A stretch of DNA of 64,000 nt from Aselliscus stoliczkanus (GCA_033961575.1 CM066733.1:135706421-135770420), one strand, 5' to 3'. Shown: positions 33,506-46,092, counted from the stretch's first letter. Made by a program: numbers and translations. The notes: generated by a model from the sequence alone, not told the origin.

Positions 33506-33689
33506 GGCTATCTATTTTGTACATGGATCTGTAATTTTGTAAAGTATAACTGCTCACTCATTTCAGTTTCTAGATTAAAAAACTCAATAAACCCCAGGAA
33601 TTACTGATATCTTTTATTGCCATGAAGGCCTCTCCAATTAGGATTCTGACGTGTTTTCTGGCATCATGAAATACATTTTTTTTTTTTAC

Positions 33690-34060
33690 ATCTTTGAGTT
33701 TATATAACTTCATATCTAGTTTTTCTTAGCTTAGCCTAAGAATTTTCTTTCATTATTAACAACTCTTTATAAACATAATTTTAATGATTTAATAGCATAT
33801 ATTCTGTGAATATGTCAAGTTATTTAAAATAATTTCTCCATAATTGGACACTTGTCGTTTTCAATTTTTTATGCTTATAAATAAATAATACTATATTAAC
33901 TTTTTTGTGCATAAGTCTGTTTATATTTCAAATTATTTCTTAGGATAGATTCCTACTAGAAAAATAACTGGATCATGGAATATGGATATTTTTGCCCTCA
34001 TTATTTTTTAAAAATTGCAAATGCAATAATTACTTATAAAGTATTCATGAAACACAGGAG
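33690..34060 (-). mobile_element. old LINE-1 fragment, antisense
   Basis: The wording CCATAATTGGACACTTGTCG, AATAAATAATACTATATTAACTTTTTTGTGC and TAACTGGATCATGGAATATGG is decayed antisense L1 3' region. Confidence 0.6.
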
Positions 34061-37000
34061 ATTTAACTTATAATTTTCTATTAATAAGTAATTAATATAC
34101 ATAACCTCCCTCCCAAACAAATAAAACCATCTTTTATTGCAATCATCTAGACTTTTATTTCCCGATGATTATTCTTACCTTGGAAATTCTTTCTTAGTAA
34201 TTACACTGAGTTTTGAAATCACATTATCGACATTCATTTCGATAACTCTGAGTTTCAAACTTAACTCTAAGTTTTACAAATTTCTTTGCACCCACTGTTT
34301 TGCTTCTCCTTGTTTTTTTGGCGGGAGTGTCTCTTCTTTACTTGTCCAATCCACAAAGTCGCAGTGGGAGCAGCCATGTTCCTATGTAAGACTTTGTTAC
34401 TCAGGCTACAATTGATCATATCAGGGGTAAACCTCCGACCCAAACTAGGATATGGTACCATTCCATGAGAAAGTTAGAGCTGAATTAGGAGATTCAAACT
34501 TCATTTTGGCTGTTTGACTTCTCTCTTGAGGGAAGAGTTTATAAATTCATTTCTCACCATATAGAATGGATTCAGATAAATAAAATTTTTAATGCTTTCT
34601 TGTGTTCACAGGGAAGAATGTGAAATTCCTAAATTTCAGAGATGGAGTGTAGAAAAAGCACAAGGTAAAACTATGACAGACCCAGACTGAGATATTATCA
34701 GATTCACTATCAGTTTAACAACTTGAATTTTTAACGTCTACATAATGACCAGAGACATTATTGGTTATTTCTTTTGTACATTGATCTGTCATGATCTGTT
34801 TTTTCTTTTGCCAAGACAAGTCTAATTAGATATGTTTTAATAGCTAGAAATTCTAGTTTATTTATATTACTATTGATTTTCATTTTTAAAAGTTAATTTC
34901 ATTCATTTCTTTCTCCAGGTAACTTTAGGATCCTACTCCAAATTCCATTACAGTGGAGATTGGGATTGCAATCAATCTATAAACTCATTGACATCTTTAT
35001 AATAGTTGGCTTCCTATCTATTTTTATGATGTGTTTCTTCTAGTTATTTGCTTCATTTTTTTAAAACTTAGGTTCAGAGAGTTGAGTTAAACATTCTCCT
35101 CCTCATCTTTGGTGTGTTCAAGGCTATTCTCCTCTGTATATTTAACTACCTTTCACTTCTGAGAAAGTCCATCTGTAGCTTTAAAGAATAAAGCTGGCTT
35201 ACAGAGAAAAGCGAAAAGAGAAATGGAAACAAGGGCAGCTGTGCTCCTCCTGGACCCAGTCACTGTTTTCAGTCTATTACAGAGGTCCGGCTACACCCCG
35301 ACTTCAGGACTCTGTATCAGACAACCTCTAATATGTATTTCAGATCCTTTCAGCCCACCTGTCTCTAGAGTCTTTGGCCAGTTGTTGTTCTGACCAACAA
35401 GTGCTTAGCTCTGGGTAGGCTCTAACTTACATAGGCCCAACTGGACGAGGCCTGCTGCAAGCCTGCACTGTGTAACTTACTTCCCTCTTCTCACTGGCTA
35501 ACTTCCTGGGGCTTCCCTTTTGATGCTGAGGCATGAGAAATTTCAGCATCTGTGTGGTGTGCATGTATGATGGTGTGACCCAAGAAGTCAATTCCTCATG
35601 GGGCAAACCATTGTCCTCCAATGGAGTCAGGACCTGTTGAGTAGACTGTCCTGACATGTACTCATTCATACAGCTTCCTGGAAAGTAGATACTCCCATCA
35701 GATCATTCTGTGGATACCAAGTGATGTCCAACTTGGTCACATGCTCTTATACTGGTCTCCTTCTTTCTCCTCTTGACTGCCTTTCCCCCTCACTCCTCCC
35801 TAGGTTTGCATGCTCTAATTTAATAGTAGCACATAAGCTTTTGCTTCAGGCTTTGCTTTCTAGTGGACTCAGTTAAAATAGATTTTGTAAAATCGTGTTG
35901 CATCCTTACAATAACTCACTTTTCTGCTTAAGCTAGTTCACATAGATTCCTGTCACTTGCAAACAAAACAAAGTAATAACACCATTCTACTATTATTTAT
36001 TTTACAATTTCTCTGAAGAAAAATCTTTAAGAATTGTTTCAAAAAGTCTATGTGGCAGGCAAGCTTTTTTTCATGGATGTGTATCATTTTCTCCTTTGTA
36101 CATGTGCTTTGAATATCGAATTATGTTATAGCCACAAAATCTGTTATCCTTGAAAGTTTGTGGCAATTGGCTTATTATTTCAATACCCTGTTTAGCAGCT
36201 GAAAAAAAAAGTCTGATGCCAATATGGTTCTCATTCTTCTGTTTCCCAATCTGTTTTTAGAATTAAAAAATAATTAAAAATCAGAAATTTCATGATTATA
36301 TGTATAGCTGTGCCACTTGTGAACCTCTAGAAAGCAGACCTGAAGAGGTGTTTTGAATGTAATAAATTTATTAGGGTGTAATACTTGTGAAAAGTAAAAT
36401 GAGAAAGAAGAAGGATTGGTCAGGGAGAGCATTTGGATAATGATGCAGATCTGATACTTAAGAAACTAAAGAGGCGAGGCTATCATTTGACAGATCTAAC
36501 CGAGTCTTGGCCAATCCCACACAAAATTGCCTGTTAGAGGAATCCCACCAGGAGCAGAAATGACCAGCACTAGTAGCCTGCCATTGGCTGGAATCACCTA
36601 AAAAGAGCAAAGCTTTTGCTTAAAAGCTGAGGTAGATTCTGAAAGCACCAATAACTGGAGGCTGTTAGCTAACTGTAAGTTCTTTCTAGAAGGAAGAATG
36701 GAGCAGCTGACTACTGCCTGTGTCTTTTCCCATTCATCCTGCTTGACACCTAACGGACCTTTCTGACATGATGACTCAGTATTTCTGTTCAGGGAAATCA
36801 TTTCTTATTAATTATTTTATTACATGTTTTCCTATTCTTGATGTTTATTACTTCTGAAATACCTCTTACTCTGCTAGATGTATTATCTATGCTGTTTAAC
36901 TTTTGTATCATTTTTATCCACCTTTTTAATCTACATTTTTAAAAGATGTCTTCAACCTTATCTTCTTTTTCTTATATTACCTCTGGTTATGCTGGGCAAA

Positions 37001-37860
37001 GCTTTCTGTTTGTTTATTTTGGTCTATCCTTTACATGCCTCAAATGTATGGTGATCTTTGAGAATCCATTTTTGTTTATAAATAGGAGACATGGCTGATG
37101 ACTCACAGGGTCTACTTGGGTTTGCCCAGCAATTGTGAATTTCTGTTTCCATGACAGACTGTCTCCTGACTAGAAGGGCTGATTGTAGGACTCTATGTAG
37201 GTTATACCAGCACTTGCCTTTTTGTCATGAAGAGCCTTTAGTGGTGTGGGAGGGAGCAGGCAGTTGGGCTTAGAATAACACCAACAGTTAAAAGAAACAG
37301 ATTTAATTTAGGGGCCAAGGTAGGGTGGGTAGTGTTCAGTGAATTTCTCTCCTCAGTGTGCAAGTCTTCCATGTGAATCATATAGGTTCAAATTAGTATT
37401 GTTCTATGTTTCTCTTTGGCCTGTGAGACAAATTCTTACTTCACTTAGAGAGTTGTTATTCTAGGGGCAAACATCCCAGGGAAGAGGATTAAGAAAGGAG
37501 GAGAGATACATGTAGAGGAGGCTGGCCTAGCTGTTCTAAGCTTTTAATTAATTTCCATGATGATTGCCCCATGATTCATCTGAGCTCACTACTTTTTCTT
37601 ACTCCAAGCTTGGAGCAGTATTAGTTTCTATTAGGTTCTTAGAGAGTAGCAGACTTCACTAATCCAATTTCTATTTTGTATTCCAGATGCTTGTTCTAGT
37701 TACTTTGTCAATTTGATCTTATCTCCTCTCTCTCTTCCAGAAATTCTTTAAAATTTCTGTACAGGGAATGCTGCTCTTTTATTAATTTTTTCCCATATAT
37801 ATTTTCTAGAATTCAGTGGGATATGGGATGAAATGGTGATAAACATGCATTCAGTCTGTC
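34061..37860. other. unassigned stretch
   Basis: I see no supported gene in this 3.8 kb. A segment at about 36335-36600 with AATAAATTTATTAGGG near 36360 could be a decayed antisense LTR, but this is weak. Small open frames (e.g. 35427-35669, 36598-36801) have no family features. Confidence 0.3.
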
Positions 37861-37879
37861 ATCTTAACCTAGAAGTATT

Positions 37880-38010
37880 TAATATATATATTTATCTTAG
37901 TGACAAAACTGCTTTCCATGAAGGTTTTACAAACTTACATGTCCACTAGCTGAGTATCAGTGTAACATTTCACTATAGCATTTCCACAATTGAGTTTTAT
38001 TAAACAAATA
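37880..38010 (-). mobile_element. old LINE-1 fragment, antisense
   Basis: It has AAACTGCTTTCCATGAAGGT and ACAAACTTACATGTCCACTAGC, decayed antisense L1 ORF2 wording. Confidence 0.55.
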
Positions 38011-38360
38011 AAGCTTATCTAATATCATAGATATGGCAGCAATGTTTAAAGTGTGAAATCATCTCTTGTAATGTGACACTTTTATTTTCACTTCCTACTA
38101 TGGGAAAATTACAAACATACAAAAGTAGAGAGAATTGTATAAAAAGAAATCCCTTGTGCTCATTACCCAGTTTCAACAATTATCACTAAGGTGAAACATT
38201 TTGATAAATATATATCAGGTGTTATATTTCTGTCTTTGTGAATTGTCTGTTTCATGCATCTAATTACTTGTCTTTTGGGATTTTGGTGTTTTTCTTGTGA
38301 AAAGTTATGAATTTCTTAGATATTAAGAATACTTCCCTTTTATTCTAATCATTGCAAATT

Positions 38361-38789
38361 TTTTTTTTAAGATTTTACTGGGGAATTGGGGGAAGGGAAC
38401 AGCGTTGGGGAATCAGGGAAGGGGAACAGACAAGTTGCTGTCCTTTTGCTCTTCAGTCCAGTTGTGGAGGACATCGCTTCACTGGCCCATGTTGGTATTA
38501 TCATTGCGCTCTTCCCAGGTGAGGCAGTCACTCGCCGGCCATTGGACGGCCTTTCACGGTGGTTCACAGCAGCTCACAAAGGCTCACGCCGGCTCCTGGT
38601 CAGCCCCATTGCAGCCTACACCATTGCCAGCAATTCATGGCAGCCCAGCTCCAGGTGGAGCTGCTGTTCACCATCTTAGCTGTAGAGGGTGCAGCGTCAC
38701 TGGCCCTCATGTGGGATCTGAACCAGGGCCCTGCCACCCAGCTGGCATCCCAAGCTAACTCCTAACCAACGGCGCTACTTGGCCAGCCC
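38361..38789 (-). mobile_element. long tRNA-headed SINE, antisense
   Basis: It reads AAGATTTTACTGGGGAATTG, a CAAGTTGCTGTCCTTTTGCT block, CTGTAGAGGGTGCAGCGTCA, and the reverse head ending CTACTTGGCCAGCC. Flanks TTGCAAATTTTT (38352) and CTGCAAAATATTTTT (38789) form an imperfect target duplication. It is more diverged than the copies at 33051 and 54016. Confidence 0.9.
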
Positions 38790-39065
38790 TGCAAAATATT
38801 TTTATCACATATTTCCCTTGATTCTCTATTTTGTCATTCTGAAATTTACATATTTGTTTGGTAAAAGGAATGAGGTGTGGACTTGCTATGATTGTTTTGA
38901 AAAAATTTAGTCAATTTTCCAGCACTATATATTTTAACATAGTTTTTATTTTGGAATAATATTGCAGGTAGGCAAACAATATATGATATTTTTCTCCAGT
39001 TTAAGATTTTTCAGCATTTTTTTTTTTTTTGGTAAAAGGGAATTTATTACAGTATTACCTTTATT

Positions 39066-39540
39066 AAAAAAGACTATTTTTAGGGCCGGCCGAGTGGCGT
39101 GTTGGTTAAAAGTTGGCTTGGGACGCCAGCTCTGAGCAGCAGAGCCCCGGTTCTGATCCCACATGAGGACCAGTGACACAGCTAAGATGGTGAACAACAG
39201 CTCAACCTGGAGCTGAACTGCTGCCATGAGTTGCTGGTGACGGTGACGTAGGCTGCAGTGGGGCTGGCTGGCAGCTGGCATGCACTGTCGTGAGCTGCTG
39301 TGAGCCTCCATGAATGGCCGTCCAATGACAGGCGAGTGACTGCCTCACTGGGAAGAGCACAATGATAATACCAACATGGGCCAGTGAAGCGACGTCCTCC
39401 ACAACTAGACAGAACAACAAAAGGACAGCAACTTGTCTGTTCCCCTTCCCCAATTCTTCAATGCTGTTCCCTTCTCCCAATTTCCCAACAAAAATCTTTA
39501 GAAAAAAAAGAAGACTATATTTAGAACAAATTTAGATTTA
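39066..39540 (+). mobile_element. long tRNA-headed SINE, sense
   Basis: The body is 39083-39510. The head GGGCCGGCCGAGTGGCGTGT is followed by GTTCTGATCCCACATGAGGA (box B region) and GTGACACAGCTAAGATGGTG, the 3' body CAGCAACTTGTCTGTTCCCC and a A-rich tail. Flanks AAGACTATTTTTAG (39070) and AAGACTATATTTAG (39511) are the target duplication. Confidence 0.92.
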
Positions 39541-40389
39541 CAGAGAAGTTGCAAAGATAGTGTATTACTCCTATAAACCTCATACTATAAACCTCATATC
39601 ATTTCCTCTATTATTCCCATTGTACTTTAATATAGTACATTCATCAAAATTAATGAACAAATCTTGATACATTATTATTAGTGGAAGTCCATACTTTATT
39701 TAGATTTTTTTTGTTTTACTTAATGTCCTTTTTCTGTTCCAGGATTCCATCAAGGATACCATGTTACATTTAATTATATGCTTCCTTATTCTCCACTTAT
39801 CTGTGATAGTTTTTTAGACTTTCCTTGTTTTTGATGATTTGACATATTTGAGAACTGGTCAGGTGTTTTTGTAGATGTTTCTCTGTTGGGATTTGTCTGG
39901 TGCTTTTCTCATGATGGACTGGGGTTTTAGGGAGGAAGGCCACTGAGGAAAAGTGTCATTTTTATCACATCATATCAAGAATACATATTATCAGCATGAC
40001 TTATCACTGTTGATGATGACTTTGATCAGCTGGTTGGCATAGTGTTTGTCAGGTTTCTCTACTATAAAATTACTTTTGTTCCCCATTCCACACTCTACCC
40101 TTTGGAAGGGAGTCAACATGCAAAGACCACACTTAAGGAATAAGGAGTTATGCACGCCCTCCATAAAGGTGGAGTATCACAGAAATTATTGGGAATTCTG
40201 CTTGGGATATATACCCCGACTTATTTATTGATTTACTCATTTATTTATATTAAAATAGTCTCATGAATATTTATTTTATGCTTCGAGTTATAATCCCATT
40301 CTTTGTTTTATTGTGCAAATTGTTCCAACTTTGGCTATTGGGGGCTCTTTTTGTTGGCTTCTGTGTCCTTTCAACATACCTTTATCATC

Positions 40390-40392
<3 letters not shown>

Positions 40393-40434
<42 letters not shown>
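40393..40434 (+). repeat. (TG)n microsatellite
   Basis: About 20 uninterrupted TG units within the old L1 region. Confidence 0.95.
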
Positions 40435-40436
<2 letters not shown>

Positions 40437-41180
40437 TAGCACTTCCTTACTTTCTGGCACTATAGGACATTCCAGACTCATCTTTTATTTCATACTCCAG
40501 TCTTAGGATTAGTCACTTCACTAGGGAGCCCTATTTCCTTTTATTGGAGAATGATACTAGAAAACCTGGGTGCTAGTTATGCCTATTGCTACTAGAGTAT
40601 TGTTGCTTCTGGGCCCTCTTAGCTGACAGTGTAAAGACATATATGTGTGTATATACATAAATATAGATATATTTCAATATGTAACCATCTATATCTATAT
40701 GAAGCTAAAATACAAATTCGTGCTGATGTGTCCAACTTTAATTCATTACCACATGGCTCATTCTAGGCACCTCCCCTTGCTTATCTGTAAACTCTCACTT
40801 CCACAGTGAGAACCAGGGTCTCACCACCCGCCACCCATTTTCCTAATTGGTCAAATCTAGTATACACGTATTGCAATAGCAGAATTGTTAAATCGAACTC
40901 TGTGGGAAACAACTTTATGAACTAGAGTACAGTGTCTATGTACTGTTTCTTTTGCCTTTGGTTTTGCAGATGCCACTCCACTCAGTTCCAAAGTTTGAGA
41001 TCAGCACTTCCCCCCAATTCCAGCCCCCAGCCTCTTTCAGTGAGGTTGTTTCATATGTTTGTAAAACAGTTAGATTGTTTTGTCATATTCTGCATTCCAT
41101 CCTGGGATTCCCTGACCTCAGAGATAGTTTTATTTTAATTTGCATACATAGTTGCACTCTTTGTATTTCTTGAACTCATT

Positions 41181-41755
41181 TAAAAATAATTTTTTTCATC
41201 ACATCTAATTGGTAAGGCTTTCCATATCACATATTACACTTCTATGTCTCCTATTATCTGTTTCTTTGCTCATGATCTGTGTGGTATGTGAATCTCCTAG
41301 TCTAGAAATTAACATAAAAATCAGTCTGAAGTCAGAGCAGAGAAAAACACAGAACTTTCTTGGAGGGACTGTTCTGCAACCCAGGCTGACTTGGGTTCCC
41401 ACAGGACAAAACCTGTTAAAACAAGTTCATCGACATAACACAGAAAGTTACAAAACAAACAAGAAAACAATCTACCATGGGTGAGAGTCAGTAAATATGA
41501 CAAACAAGAAGATTCAAACCCATAGGAATTTGAAATGCAACATGAAAAATGAAACGAAAAAGGAAAAGGACGGTCAAATAAGTAAGTCTGAGAAACAAAT
41601 AGTAATGTCTATTTGTGGAGTTAAAAACAAAGTAAAAGTAAATTTTAGAATATAGTTTCATGTGAGATGAGAGGGTTTTTTTAGTGTATTGGTATTCCAA
41701 GTCCTTGTACTTGGAGTACAAGGTCCAAGACATTATTTTAGCTTTTGTTAAGAAT
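41181..41755. other. unassigned stretch
   Basis: It may be an old repeat. An 11-bp palindromic-looking motif CTTGTACTTGGAGTACAAG lies at about 41703-41721. I cannot assign a gene or family. Confidence 0.3.
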
Positions 41756-41759
41756 CCAG

Positions 41760-42180
41760 GAAAAGTAGTTGTGCAGAGGGGCGATTCCAGGTCTTGATGA
41801 AAATGAAGGCTTTGACAAAGAAGCTGCGTACCAGGTGCATCTTACCGTGAAGAGCTCCAAACATAACAGAGAACATCAGACACAGAACATTCAGTGAGCA
41901 TGGCTTTTAGGGTCTCTCCAAAGGCTTCACAGACATGCTTGAACTGGGCAGCAGTGTTTTGCCTGCGTAAGGTAAAGCATGTTACCACGCCTCTTGCACC
42001 CCAGTTCCTCAAATTTTAACATAATCAGCTTGTATGGTTTCAAAAGCTGCCTTTATATAGTTATGTCATTGAACATCTGGTTCTGGGCATAAAGCTGTAT
42101 AATATACAATCGTCTCCTGGGTTTTAAGGTTGAAGAGCAATTCTGTACAGCAAGCTCGACCAGAGCCTACCATTTCATCT
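41760..42180 (-). pseudogene. decayed coding-like fragment, unidentified
   Basis: On the minus strand several adjoining pieces read like protein in shifting frames: LLFNLKTQETIVYYTALCPE, then AFETIQADYVKI, then AAQFKHVCEAFGETLKAML and TECSVSDVL. They are separated by frameshifts and stops. The amphipathic, low-bias composition is more protein-like than the surroundings and no introns are apparent, which would fit a processed pseudogene. I do not recognise the parent gene, and an ancient repeat remains possible. Confidence 0.3.
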
Positions 42181-42817
42181 TAAAATTTAAGAAAAAGTAA
42201 AGCAATAGAAATACATAAGGTAAGACTTCCAAGCTGGTTGCAGAATGAAATGAAATGTGAAAAACTAAATTCATGCAAAAGAAGGCAGGAAATGAGAGAG
42301 ACAGACAGATGTCCCACCCCTCCTCCCACCACACACATGGGGGGGAGGGGACCAGAGAAAAGAGAAGAGAGAATATCTGTACTTAAAAAAAAAAAAATCT
42401 GCCTATAAACAAAACTAAACATCATAAGGCCAAAATGGTTTTATAAGCAAGTTCTACTGAATCATCAAACAACAGAACAGATCATTTCCATTTTACACAT
42501 AAGACTCCAGAGAATAGTTAAATAAGGACAACCCCCTCATTCATGTTATGAGAATACTATAACTTTGATTCTAAGGACTGAACAAGAAAGGGAAATTATT
42601 GACTAATTTTACATGGATAAATGCAGCTAGATGAAAGTGATTTAAATACGTCATTGGCTCTTCCAGCAGGGGGAGCCCACTGACAGTATCCATCCTTATA
42701 TAAGGCAGCTTCTTTACAAAGGTTGAGTTGATGGGCCTGCTGGATCAAGTCCTCATCTGAGAACCTTACTGATGCTCTTTAATCTCTTATAGTATGGGAA
42801 GTCATGTTGGTATTTGT

Positions 42818-43262
42818 GTTGCTGAATTGTGTCTCTCTATCACCACCCCTCCCCAAATATGTTGAAGTCCTAACTTCCAGTGTCTGTGAATAGGAACTTA
42901 TTTGCAAATGAGGTCTTTGTAAATGATCAAGTTAAGATAGGTTATTAGCGCGGGTCCTAACCCAATATGACTGGCGTTCTTATTACACGGGGGAAATTTG
43001 GACAGAGACACAGTCATACAGGAAGAGGGCCATGTAAGGCGAGAGGGTTGGAGTGTTGTATCTACAAGCTCTTCGGACTACCAGAAGATAGGAGAGAGGC
43101 ATGGGACAGATTCTCCCTCAGAGCCCTCAGAAAGGACCAACTCTGTCAACATCTTGAGTTTGGATTTTTAGCCTCCAAAACTGTGAGGCAATACATTCTT
43201 ATTGTTTTAAGCCACCTAGTTCATGGTACTTTGTTATGGCCACCCTAGGAAACTAATACAGT
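42818..43262 (+). mobile_element. MLT1-type MaLR LTR
   Basis: It reads TGAATTGTGTCTCTCTATCA, AAATATGTTGAAGTCCTAAC, CCCAATATGACTGGCGTTCT, AGCCTCCAAAACTGTGAGGC, TTATTGTTTTAAGCCACC and TACTTTGTTATGGCCACC, ending GAAACTAATACAG. It is nearly complete. Confidence 0.88.
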
Positions 43263-43429
43263 ACCTACAACTTTAAGTTTCAAGACAAGATGGAATCCCC
43301 CTGCCCCGTGACATGTTAGGATTGGGGCCAAGATGGTGTAAAGATCTTCCTACCTCTCATCTAGCTCCTAATGGTTTGCTGGAAATCTCGGGCATTCCTG
43401 GACTGGCAGATGCATCACTTTTCATAAGA

Positions 43430-43587
43430 ACACAGTCATACTGGATTAGGGCCCACGTTGTGACCTCATCTTAACTTGATCATCTGCAAAGACCCCATTT
43501 CCAAGTAAGGTCACATTAGCAGATACTGGGAATTAGGACTTTCAACATATTTTTTTTGGGGGGGGGCACAATTCAACTCATAACAGT
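43430..43587 (-). mobile_element. MLT1-type MaLR LTR 5' part, antisense
   Basis: The antisense wording GGATTAGGGCCCACGTTGTGACCTC, ATCATCTGCAAAGACCCC, TACTGGGAATTAGGACTTTC and CACAATTCAACTCATAACA covers the first part of an MLT1 LTR. With the sense LTR at 42818-43262 it forms an inverted pair 170 bp apart. Confidence 0.82.
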
Positions 43588-44395
43588 ATATGTGGTTTTT
43601 ATGTTTTATCAAAAATAGATATGGAGTTTCAAAGGTGGAAAACTTCAAAGCTAAGGGTGTAACCACCACATGTAACTTTTTTTTTTTTTTACTAGTTTCA
43701 GGTGTACAAAGCAACATACTAGTTAGACATTTACACAGGCGACTTTTTAAATAGGTTCCCCTGAGATGCTTGCTAACATGCATCACAGCCTTTTCAGCTC
43801 ATGTGATGGAACTCCTATTCCCCACGCATTCCCAAAAGTCAGCAAATCAGGGAATTCATAGGTCTCACAGGAGAAGCTGCCACACTGTCAGTTAATTTGG
43901 GCTCCCCACACATGCAATATTCAAGTCATTGCCCATGAAGTTTTCTTGAAAAAATGAAGTTCATAGCTACAGGACGAAAAAAATTATTCTTTATTTAAAA
44001 AATCTGAATTATGCTTGGACTCCTCCCACCCCCCAATATACATACAAGACAGACAGGCCGACAAACACAGGAGCATGTGTGCATATACACAGTGCAGAGC
44101 TGAATCTGCCACAGAAGAGTTTTCACGAAGGCGACAGTAGCAGGGGTTGGTGGTCCCGCAGAGGGCGGTGGGTAGCCTAAGCTCCTGGCCCTGGGTAGCA
44201 AACAGGATCCGGATTGAACAGACCGGAAGTCTGTACAACTTGACCGTGTACTTCTAACTCTCCAGCCTCATCTAGAGCCTTCCCTCTTGAATTCCTTCTG
44301 ACGGTGTGCATGGCCTCTCAATAGTCTCGTACATAACCTGCTGTTTATTACCTTCACAACATTTATTTTTCAATATTTAATTTTAATTTTGTTAC
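43588..44395. other. unassigned stretch
   Basis: The piece at 43677-43760 (T14 then ACTAGTTTCAGGTGTACAAA) looks like an L1 3' end in antisense. The rest is unassigned. Confidence 0.35.
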
Positions 44396-44397
44396 CT

Positions 44398-44522
44398 GTT
44401 TATTGGTGGTTTTCCCCAATTAAACTATGAGAGCCGAGAATAAGCTGTCCTACTCAGTGTTTGGCACGTAGTGCAGCCTCAGTGCTTGATGAATGAATGG
44501 GTGAATGAATGAATGTATGACT
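44398..44522 (+). mobile_element. L2 3' end
   Basis: It reads TCAGTGTTTGGCACGTAGTG, then CAGTGCTTGATGAATGAATGG and further GAATGAAT repeats, the L2 3' signature. Confidence 0.75.
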
Positions 44523-44850
44523 CAGATACAGTGGCATCAAAGACAAACTGTGACTGTTTCAATATGTTTTAAGGCACATGTCACACTATTCTCACAGATC
44601 CTATTAATGAGTTCAGCATATCCACCTAAAGATAAGAGTGCTCTGTTTAATTCCACCATATCTTGCTACCCCTGGATGATAGCTACTGGTAAAACCTTAT
44701 TTGATGCTGGGGCTATAGCTGCTGATCTTTAAATGGTGATTTCATGGTCCCCTAGGAAAGATATGACAGAAAGGTCACGTTTGATTTTAAAGCAAGTCTC
44801 ATTAAAATTTCACTCTCGGTTAATTAGCCAGTGAAGAGTTTCTTTATATA

Positions 44851-45000
44851 GAGGGTGCCAAAAAATGTATACACATTTTAAGAAAGGAAAACTGTATTAA
44901 AATTGTAACACTCAATATGTGTGAATAAGAAAAGAAGAATACAAATCACATTTGACTTCTGCAACTACAAGAGGTGCTCAAAGTGGTTACCATTAGGTGT
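44851..45000 (-). mobile_element. Tc1/mariner-like element, copy 3, truncated
   Basis: It starts GAGGGTGCCAAAAAATGTAT next to TA. The antisense strand reads the end of the transposase as GNHFEHLL and a stop near 44976-44999. It matches copies 1 and 2 in the 3' untranslated part. The other terminal repeat is missing beyond about 45000. Confidence 0.85.
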
Positions 45001-45900
45001 AATTTCATAGAATCATGAGTTTTAGAATTAAAACATATCTTAGAGATCATCTCTTCCAATTTATTTTTGGAAATCTCCTGCAAAGGACCTGGCTTACTCG
45101 CCCATAGATTTCAATATTTACTAAGCTGAAGATGTTTAGAAGCTAACTATGTAGAAAACAAATGTAAAGGTGTCTTTTACTTGGAATAGTGAGCCAAAGT
45201 GAGCCCACAGATCAGTGGAATAACTATGACTTAAGGGACATTGCTGGGCACTGAAGTGATGAGACTATGAAGTTTGCTTTCTGGGGTGTTGGCATGCCTC
45301 TTTAAGTCAGTTTTCCTTATTTGCAAACATGTGGAGATTAATGCCTCTAGGCTCATTTTCAGGATTAAAATGGATAAATATTTCTGAAAGTAGGTGATAG
45401 ATAGTTTGATTTTTTTTAAAAGAGTTGTAAAACTCTGAGAACGTTTTTATCACTGATCTTAGAAGATAAAAAGTAGCTATTTTGCATTTGAATAGGTATT
45501 TCTTAATTTTGTCAGTTCTAATGATTTTTAAATATTTCAAAGCTTCCCAAGCATGATTTGGCTTAATTTCACCATTTGGATTCAAGAAAATGTGTCTGGA
45601 GTGCTTCCTAGAGTTCATTCTACTGTATTCTTTGAATCACGCGAAAGAAATATAAGCACCATTGTTCAAAAGGAATTCAGCATATTAGTAACGTATGAGA
45701 GAACTATAAGGTTTAAAATATATTCTCTTCAAAATTTGTTGAGAAGAAGAAGAAACGAATTACTTGAAATGAACAAATCTCTTTTATGAAACTGTGGTTA
45801 CAAAACCCAAAGCAGACAGAGGACATGGTAATGTATCCATCAGAGATGAGGAAGGAGAGTTAGAAATGCAGTAGCAATGCAGGTCTCAGGGAGACTTCAG
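45001..45900. other. unassigned stretch
   Basis: No recognisable gene or repeat. Two opposite frames at 45307-45789 overlap partly and lack family features. Confidence 0.3.
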
Positions 45901-45902
45901 TG

Positions 45903-46092
45903 AATGTGTGTGTGAGTGTGTGAGTGTGTGTGTGACTGTGTGTGTGTGCGTGTGAGTGTGTGTGCATGTGAGTGAGTGTGTGTGGGAGTGTGTGTGTGAC
46001 TGTGTGGGAGTGTGTGACTTTGTGAGTGTGTGTGAGTGTGTGTATGTGTGAGTGTGTGTGGTGTGTGTGTGAGTGTGTATGTGAGTGTGTAT
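45903..46092 (+). repeat. degenerate TG/GTGAGTGTG minisatellite
   Basis: About 190 bp of TG-rich repeats with units such as GTGTGTGAGTG, GTGACTGTG and GTGGGAGTG. Minus-strand frames reading poly(HT) are not coding. Confidence 0.92.

Larger units (their letters stand above)
38045..41180 (+). mobile_element. old LINE-1 (L1M) 3' region, interrupted by two SINEs
   Basis: Segments 38045-38350, about 38800-39080 and 39515-41180 read as parts of one old L1M-type region: a ACAAAAGTAGAGAGAATTGT block, TTTCAACAATTATC, a GGATTCCATCAAGGATACCA block, CTTTCCTTGTTTTTGATGAT, CTTATCACTGTTGATGATGA, TAGGACATTCCAGACTCATC and GGAGCCCTATTTCCTTTTAT. The inserted SINEs are at 38361-38789 and 39083-39510. Orientation is taken from memory of the consensus and is uncertain. 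Confidence 0.6.

Noticed and set aside
33040..33557. Frames of 76-152 codons, with near copies at 54044-54530, 56794-57209 and 38386-38765
   Set aside because: The same peptides recur because they are antisense readings of the long SINE (e.g. GNRQVAV, LFPDEADRSLASG). They are not genes.
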